Shown: in pieces, positions 63,656 through 64,000 of the stretch
How the letters are laid out: the number at the start of each line of letters is the position of its first letter
Position numbering within the stretch: the stretch's first letter is position 1
Assembly (NCBI RefSeq): GCF_013375035.1
Contig: NZ_CP056032.1
Location: forward strand, 3,780,001-3,844,000
DNA: 64,000 nucleotides
Origin: Spirosoma sp. KUDC1026
GTDB lineage: Bacteria; Bacteroidota; Bacteroidia; Cytophagales; Spirosomataceae
Direction: 5' to 3'
The notes under the pieces: generated by a model
What the model saw: the letters and a program-made list of their open reading frames with translations, nothing else
What the model was told of the DNA's origin: nothing
The model's database searches: none
Made by a program: the position numbers and the translations under genes

Positions 63656-64000
63656 TCACCAGTTCGCCAGGCGCAGTTTGTCGGGTTGCAGCACGCGAAT
63701 AGCCGTGCCGATCTGCTCGATCAGCCCATCCTGTTTGAACTCGCTCAGGGTTCGGATCAGCGATTCGGTAGCGGTGCCCACAACCGAGGCCAGGTCATCG
63801 CGCGACAGTTGAATGAGGCCCTGTTTTTTGCTTTGGGTCGCGTCGGCCGCCTGTTGCTCGTGCAGGCGCAGCAGCGCATCGGCCACCCGACGACGTAGCG
63901 AACTATACGCCATCCCCACCAGTTGCTGTTCCCGTTCGCTGATGTGGCCCGCCAGCATCCGGATGAACTGCTGCCCCACTTCGGTATTGGCCAGCAGTAG
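63656..64000 (-). CDS. Crp/Fnr family transcriptional regulator, C-terminal part
   Basis: The last 114 residues of a Crp/Fnr regulator; the reading frame is open to the window edge, so the cyclic-nucleotide-type sensor domain lies outside. The dimerisation helix ends SSLRRRVADALLRLHEQQA, and the winged helix-turn-helix is IQLSRDDLASVVGTATESLI then RTLSEFKQDGLIEQ. This fits oxygen- or redox-responsive Crp/Fnr proteins, but the effector cannot be told. Its stop codon touches the end of the acetyltransferase gene. Confidence 0.9.
   Translation of the reverse strand, partial: LLLANTEVGQQFIRMLAGHISEREQQLVGMAYSSLRRRVADALLRLHEQQAADATQSKKQGLIQLSRDDLASVVGTATESLIRTLSEFKQDGLIEQIGTAIRVLQPDKLRLANW

Overview
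The window looks like the chromosome of a Bacteroidota bacterium of the Cytophagales, most like Spirosoma or a close relative. The reasons are three kinds of evidence: SusC/SusD outer-membrane pairs, TonB-dependent receptors with an N-terminal carboxypeptidase-regulatory-like domain, and Bacteroidota-restricted families (DUF2723, DUF4494, HYC_CC_PP, DUF3500, FG-GAP/ASPIC-UnbV proteins). Base composition is moderately GC-rich. No tRNA, rRNA, CRISPR array, transposase or phage gene was recognised. The genus is inference; the phylum is well supported.

Region 1 (20-14316, all + strand) is a sugar-acid locus: a ManD/RspA-type dehydratase, galactonate dehydratase DgoD, a SusC/SusD pair, a secreted mutarotase-like protein, a PQQ dehydrogenase carrying a cytochrome c domain, then KDGal kinase DgoK, KDPGal aldolase DgoA and an MFS sugar-acid transporter. 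Both dehydratases carry N-terminal signal-like extensions with twin arginines. I infer a pathway in which a sugar is captured by SusCD, oxidised and dehydrated outside the inner membrane, and the keto-deoxy acid is imported, phosphorylated and cleaved to pyruvate and glyceraldehyde 3-phosphate. Two copies of a non-coding repeat flank the middle of the locus.

Region 2 (14345-43601) is mixed: an exported cyanophycinase-like peptidase, a secreted TPR plus Ppx/GppA-like protein, a stress-type membrane pair, a class A beta-lactamase, a soluble-type PQQ sugar dehydrogenase, cysE-cysK, two TetR regulators, a peroxiredoxin, an ROK kinase, an SRAP protein, folD, a DUF2723 membrane protein, an alcohol dehydrogenase, grpE-dnaJ, queG, kynureninase and a secreted M19 dipeptidase. 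Many convergent gene pairs are separated by strong perfect inverted repeats.

Region 3 (43695-50515) starts with two adjacent genes that each appear frameshifted. It continues with a metal (probably copper) handling cluster on the minus strand: an HYC_CC_PP protein, a TonB receptor with a Cys-Cys pair in its plug, an AraC regulator with a CxxC heavy-metal-type N-terminus, a cysteine-rich four-helix copper-storage protein, a His/Met-rich outer-membrane protein and a periplasmic HMA protein.

Region 4 (50629-64000) holds a second SusC/SusD pair divergent from a large FG-GAP/ASPIC lipoprotein, then DUF4494, an exported M3 dipeptidyl peptidase, a Vat-like acetyltransferase and the C-terminal part of a Crp/Fnr regulator cut by the window edge.
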